DNA from: an uncultured Moraxella sp.
GTDB lineage: Bacteria; Pseudomonadota; Gammaproteobacteria; Pseudomonadales; Moraxellaceae
Assembly (NCBI GenBank): GCA_927911235.1
Contig: CAKMOY010000197.1
Coordinates: 1 to 5,972, forward strand
Length of the DNA: 5,972 nucleotides
Reading direction: 5' to 3'
The translations under genes and the position numbers were made by a program. Shown one piece after another: positions 4,634 through 5,972 of this stretch. Position 1 is the stretch's first letter; every line of letters starts with the position of its first letter. Below the pieces are notes generated by a model that saw only the letters and a list, made by a program, of their open reading frames with translations, did not search any database and was not told where the DNA came from.

Positions 4634-4935
4634 CCCAACTACCGACCGAACAGCGTGGTGATGAATACTTCTTGCTAGATGAGCAAGCAACCAAAACCGC
4701 ACCAAAAGCGGACTTGAACGAAAATGCACAAGAAAAACCAGTTACCAATCAAGCAACTATCAAGAAAATCCGTAACAAACCATTCACCCCAAACCCAACA
4801 AGGGGTTACGAAGTCAAAAAAGACAAAGTAAAAATCTTTTTGGATAGACGGACAGGTAGTAAAGTCTTAACACTGTCTTTATCAGATTTAAAAGAACTGG
4901 TAAACGCCATCGAAAAATCGGAGTATGTCGCATGA
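4624..4935 (+). pseudogene. C-terminal part of the helix-turn-helix protein (shifted frame)
   Basis: Open from 4624, this frame first supplies the end of the recognition helix and a wing (KHLAQLPTEQRGDEYFLLDE). A polar linker follows (about 40 residues from QATKTAPKADLNEN), then a compact C-terminal region GYEVKKDKVKIFLDRRTG followed by SKVLTLSLSDLKELVNAIEK. No ATG with a ribosome-binding site starts this frame; TTG 4672 would remove the wing and is unlikely. It is therefore best read as the rest of the gene at 4505. The end overlaps the next ATG by four bases (ATGA, 4932-4935), a coupled arrangement. The C-terminal beta-beta-helix pattern resembles that of the next protein. Confidence 0.65.
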
Positions 4936-5174
4936 CTTATGAAATCAAAAACTTAAACTGGCAAAAACACAACGGCAATCTAATGGCAGCCGAAGGCATG
5001 AGCCACGATTACACAATACAGTTCGACCAAAACAAAGTTAAACTGTTTTGCGTACGAAAAGGTGAACGCCAAGAAGTGTTTGACTTTCAACACGTCCAAG
5101 ATGCAATGGACGATGCAGAGCGACATCATCGCTATCACGCAAAACGATTTTTGAAACAAATCAAAAAAAATTAG
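4932..5174 (+). CDS. Small phage hypothetical protein, 80 aa
   Basis: ATG overlaps the previous stop (ATGA), so it is probably translated by coupling; CGGAG (4918-4922) lies 9 nt upstream as a ribosome-binding site. The N-terminal 25 residues are polar. DYTIQFDQNKVKLFCVRKGE (about 26-45) looks like two or three beta-strands, then FDFQHVQDAMDDAERHHRYH is a helix, and the C-terminus is basic (AKRFLKQIKKN). No signal peptide or membrane segment is present. The strand-strand-helix core resembles the C-terminal part of the preceding protein, so it may be a duplicated domain. Function is unknown. It is the last gene before the REP-like element. Confidence 0.7.
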   Translation: MTYEIKNLNWQKHNGNLMAAEGMSHDYTIQFDQNKVKLFCVRKGERQEVFDFQHVQDAMDDAERHHRYHAKRFLKQIKKN

Positions 5175-5180
5175 AAATAG

Positions 5181-5284
5181 GAAACGTTCGCCCTGAGCTT
5201 GTCGAAGGGCGGTTTCCACTTCGCTTTGCTCGTCCTGCGAAGCAGTGCTTCTCCAGGTTCGACAAGCTCACCACGAACGGAAAC
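5181..5284. repeat. REP/BIME-like composite palindromic repeat
   Basis: A unit around GAGCTTGTCGA at 5185-5212 recurs inverted at 5253-5280 (GTTCGACAAGCTCACCACGAAC). Each can fold on its own: GAAAC plus CGCCC pairs with GGGCG plus GTTTC in the left copy, and GTTCG with CGAAC in the right copy. Between them are two more dyads, CTTCGC/GCGAAG (5219-5242) and GAAGCA/TGCTTC (5239-5251). I recognise the TTCGACAAGCTCA core as a repetitive extragenic sequence found in many proteobacterial chromosomes, where such elements are often mobilised by RAYT-type transposases. It starts 7 nt after the stop of the 80-aa gene and may also act as a transcription terminator. Confidence 0.75.
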
Positions 5285-5285
5285 T

Positions 5286-5316
5286 TTGTCTTAATCCTAT
5301 TTTAATTCACTATACT
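5286..5316 (+). promoter_or_regulatory. Candidate promoter after the REP-like element
   Basis: TTGTCT (5286-5291) and TATACT (5311-5316) are separated by 19 nt in an AT-rich patch. The -10 matches at five of six positions, but the spacing is long and the -35 is moderate. It would serve the tail-fibre-like gene at 5431, which otherwise has no nearby promoter if the repeat terminates transcription. Confidence 0.25.
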
Positions 5317-5344
5317 TGCTGATGTTGCCCCCTTGCGGTGCAAA

Positions 5345-5440
5345 TTGGCAAGCATTCATCTTAAAAATCTTAAACACGACCGCACCGTCCGCCACGATGG
5401 GGCTGTCCGCTACAACGGAGTAATCGCACAATGGCACTAA
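5345..5440 (+). CDS. Short ORF with hexapeptide tandem repeat, about 31 aa
   Basis: The frame is open from after TAA 5303-5305 to TAA 5438-5440. A TTG at 5345 is the most natural start but lacks a strong ribosome-binding site. The translation from there is ASIHLKNLK followed by HDRTVR-HDGAVR-YNGVIA-QWH. The 18-bp units at 5375-5392, 5393-5410 and 5411-5428 are an imperfect tandem repeat with the pattern [HY][DN]xxxx. Similar short repeats occur in small proteins or C-termini next to phage tail-fibre genes. It overlaps the tail-fibre start by 10 nt. It may be a complete tiny gene or the remnant of a larger tail protein cut off by the REP-like insertion or a deletion. Confidence 0.35.
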   Translation: MASIHLKNLKHDRTVRHDGAVRYNGVIAQWH

Positions 5441-5946
5441 TCAAAGAAACCACCGAATGGGTAGAAAATATTTACCTAATTGAACCTAACGACCCCGTAG
5501 AAGGGGGCGAAGATGGCGTAGATAACCGACCACATATTGAGCTTGCCAACCGCACAGCATTTTTGAATAAAAAACGCCAAGAGCAAGAACAAAAGACCCA
5601 AGAAATTGACGACAAAGTCAATAGCTTAACCACCCAAGTAAACGAGATACAAGTTACCATTCAAAATGGTGGTAACAACCAATCATCGGGCGACCTTGAT
5701 ACCAAACTTACCCAAGAAATCCAAGCCCGCACCGATGGCGATAGCCATTTGCAAGGGCAAATTGATGGGTTAAAGGAACAGATTAAGCAAATTTTGGCAA
5801 ATGGTGGTCAGAATAATGGTGGTGTAAAGACTCCTGTATCAGTAATTATGATTGACTTAGACACTGCTTATTCTGGTCATGATAATCACAACCCATGGGG
5901 CATGAAAGTATCAGCATATGCACCTTGGGCGGCTTTATACCTGTAA
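5431..5946 (+). CDS. Tail-fibre-like phage structural protein, N-terminal part
   Basis: CGGAG (5416-5420) precedes ATG by 10 nt. The N-terminus has WVENIYLIEPNDPVEGGEDG followed by DNRPHIELANRTAFL (residues 10-45), the DPVxGGxDGxxNxPxxxLANRTxxL signature I recognise at the start of many phage tail-fibre or side-tail proteins. Two coiled-coil stretches follow (about 46-77 and 88-124), separated by an NGGNNQSSG linker and followed by an NGGQNNGG linker. This layout suits a trimeric fibre shaft. After residue 135 a beta-rich region begins (PVSVIMIDLDTAY...). The frame stops at TAA 5944-5946, but the alternative frame from 5928 stays open to the window end with plausible sequence. The real gene therefore probably continues beyond the right edge. 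Confidence 0.75.
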   Translation: MALIKETTEWVENIYLIEPNDPVEGGEDGVDNRPHIELANRTAFLNKKRQEQEQKTQEIDDKVNSLTTQVNEIQVTIQNGGNNQSSGDLDTKLTQEIQARTDGDSHLQGQIDGLKEQIKQILANGGQNNGGVKTPVSVIMIDLDTAYSGHDNHNPWGMKVSAYAPWAALYL

Positions 5947-5972
5947 TTGGTGGCGATCACACATTGACATCA
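5928..5972 (+). pseudogene. Continuation of the tail-fibre-like gene in a shifted frame, cut by the window edge
   Basis: From GGC at 5928 the frame reads GGFIPVIGGDHTLTS and is open to the last base. Joined to YAPW of the upstream frame (adding one G to GGG 5927-5929) it gives a smooth YAPWGGFIPVIGG. The in-frame alternative is the abrupt AALYL-stop. Too little sequence is present for a family call. Confidence 0.5.

Noticed and set aside
5322..5423. 33-aa ATG-initiated ORF before the tail-fibre gene
   Set aside because: Its translation (MLPPCGANWQAF...) has no pattern and no ribosome-binding site. The overlapping frame carries the hexapeptide repeat and is more credible.
1..5972. CRISPR array, tRNA, rRNA, integrase, transposase or toxin-antitoxin genes
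   Set aside because: No regularly spaced repeats, tRNA-like cloverleafs, rRNA-like sequence or recognisable integrase/transposase motifs were seen on either strand.

Overview
The window looks like part of a prophage or temperate-phage genome in an AT-rich gammaproteobacterium. Many genes show A-rich coding with frequent CTA leucine codons, and the recombination proteins are of types common in phages of the Moraxellaceae (Moraxella, Psychrobacter, Acinetobacter). That host assignment is inference from style and gene content; no chromosomal housekeeping gene is present to confirm it. Every supported gene lies on the + strand.

Layout. Positions 1-241 are non-coding and hold a 22-bp palindrome, duplicated -10-like boxes, a 9-bp inverted repeat and a hairpin. 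From 242 to 4422 runs a tightly packed early operon: an unknown 118-aa protein, a small membrane/helical protein in two frames, a YqaJ/lambda-exonuclease-type nuclease (776) with its C-terminal tail in another frame (to 1757), a four-cysteine zinc-finger protein that is also frame-broken (1761-2228), a 65-aa helical protein, a RecT-family annealase (2426-3412), an unknown 127-aa protein, an SSB (3798-4316) and an overlapping 54-aa ORF. A C4A3 tandem repeat and a strong terminator hairpin follow at 4423-4479. A second short unit (4505-5174) carries a frame-broken helix-turn-helix protein and an 80-aa protein. Positions 5181-5284 are a REP/BIME-like palindromic repeat. After it come a short ORF with an 18-bp tandem repeat and the start of a tail-fibre-like gene that runs off the right edge.

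How the genes work together. Exonuclease, RecT annealase and SSB form a two-component viral recombination system analogous to lambda Red or RecE/RecT: the nuclease resects double-strand ends, RecT anneals the resulting single strands, and SSB protects and organises them. Stop/start overlaps or very short gaps link most genes, so co-transcription and translational coupling are likely.

The most striking property is damage to the reading frames. At least six genes or gene pairs read smoothly only if one base is added or removed, nearly always in a short A or G run (near 675, 1433-1439, 1962-1984, 2176-2180, 4624-4626 and 5927-5929). The shifts go both ways and the downstream frames still look conserved. 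Uncorrected homopolymer errors in the assembly are therefore the simplest explanation, ahead of prophage decay or programmed frameshifting. I see no clearly new biological system. The best leads are the uncharacterised proteins embedded in the recombination operon, a possible duplicated small domain at 4795-5174, and the abrupt junction of recombination and tail-fibre modules at a REP-like element.
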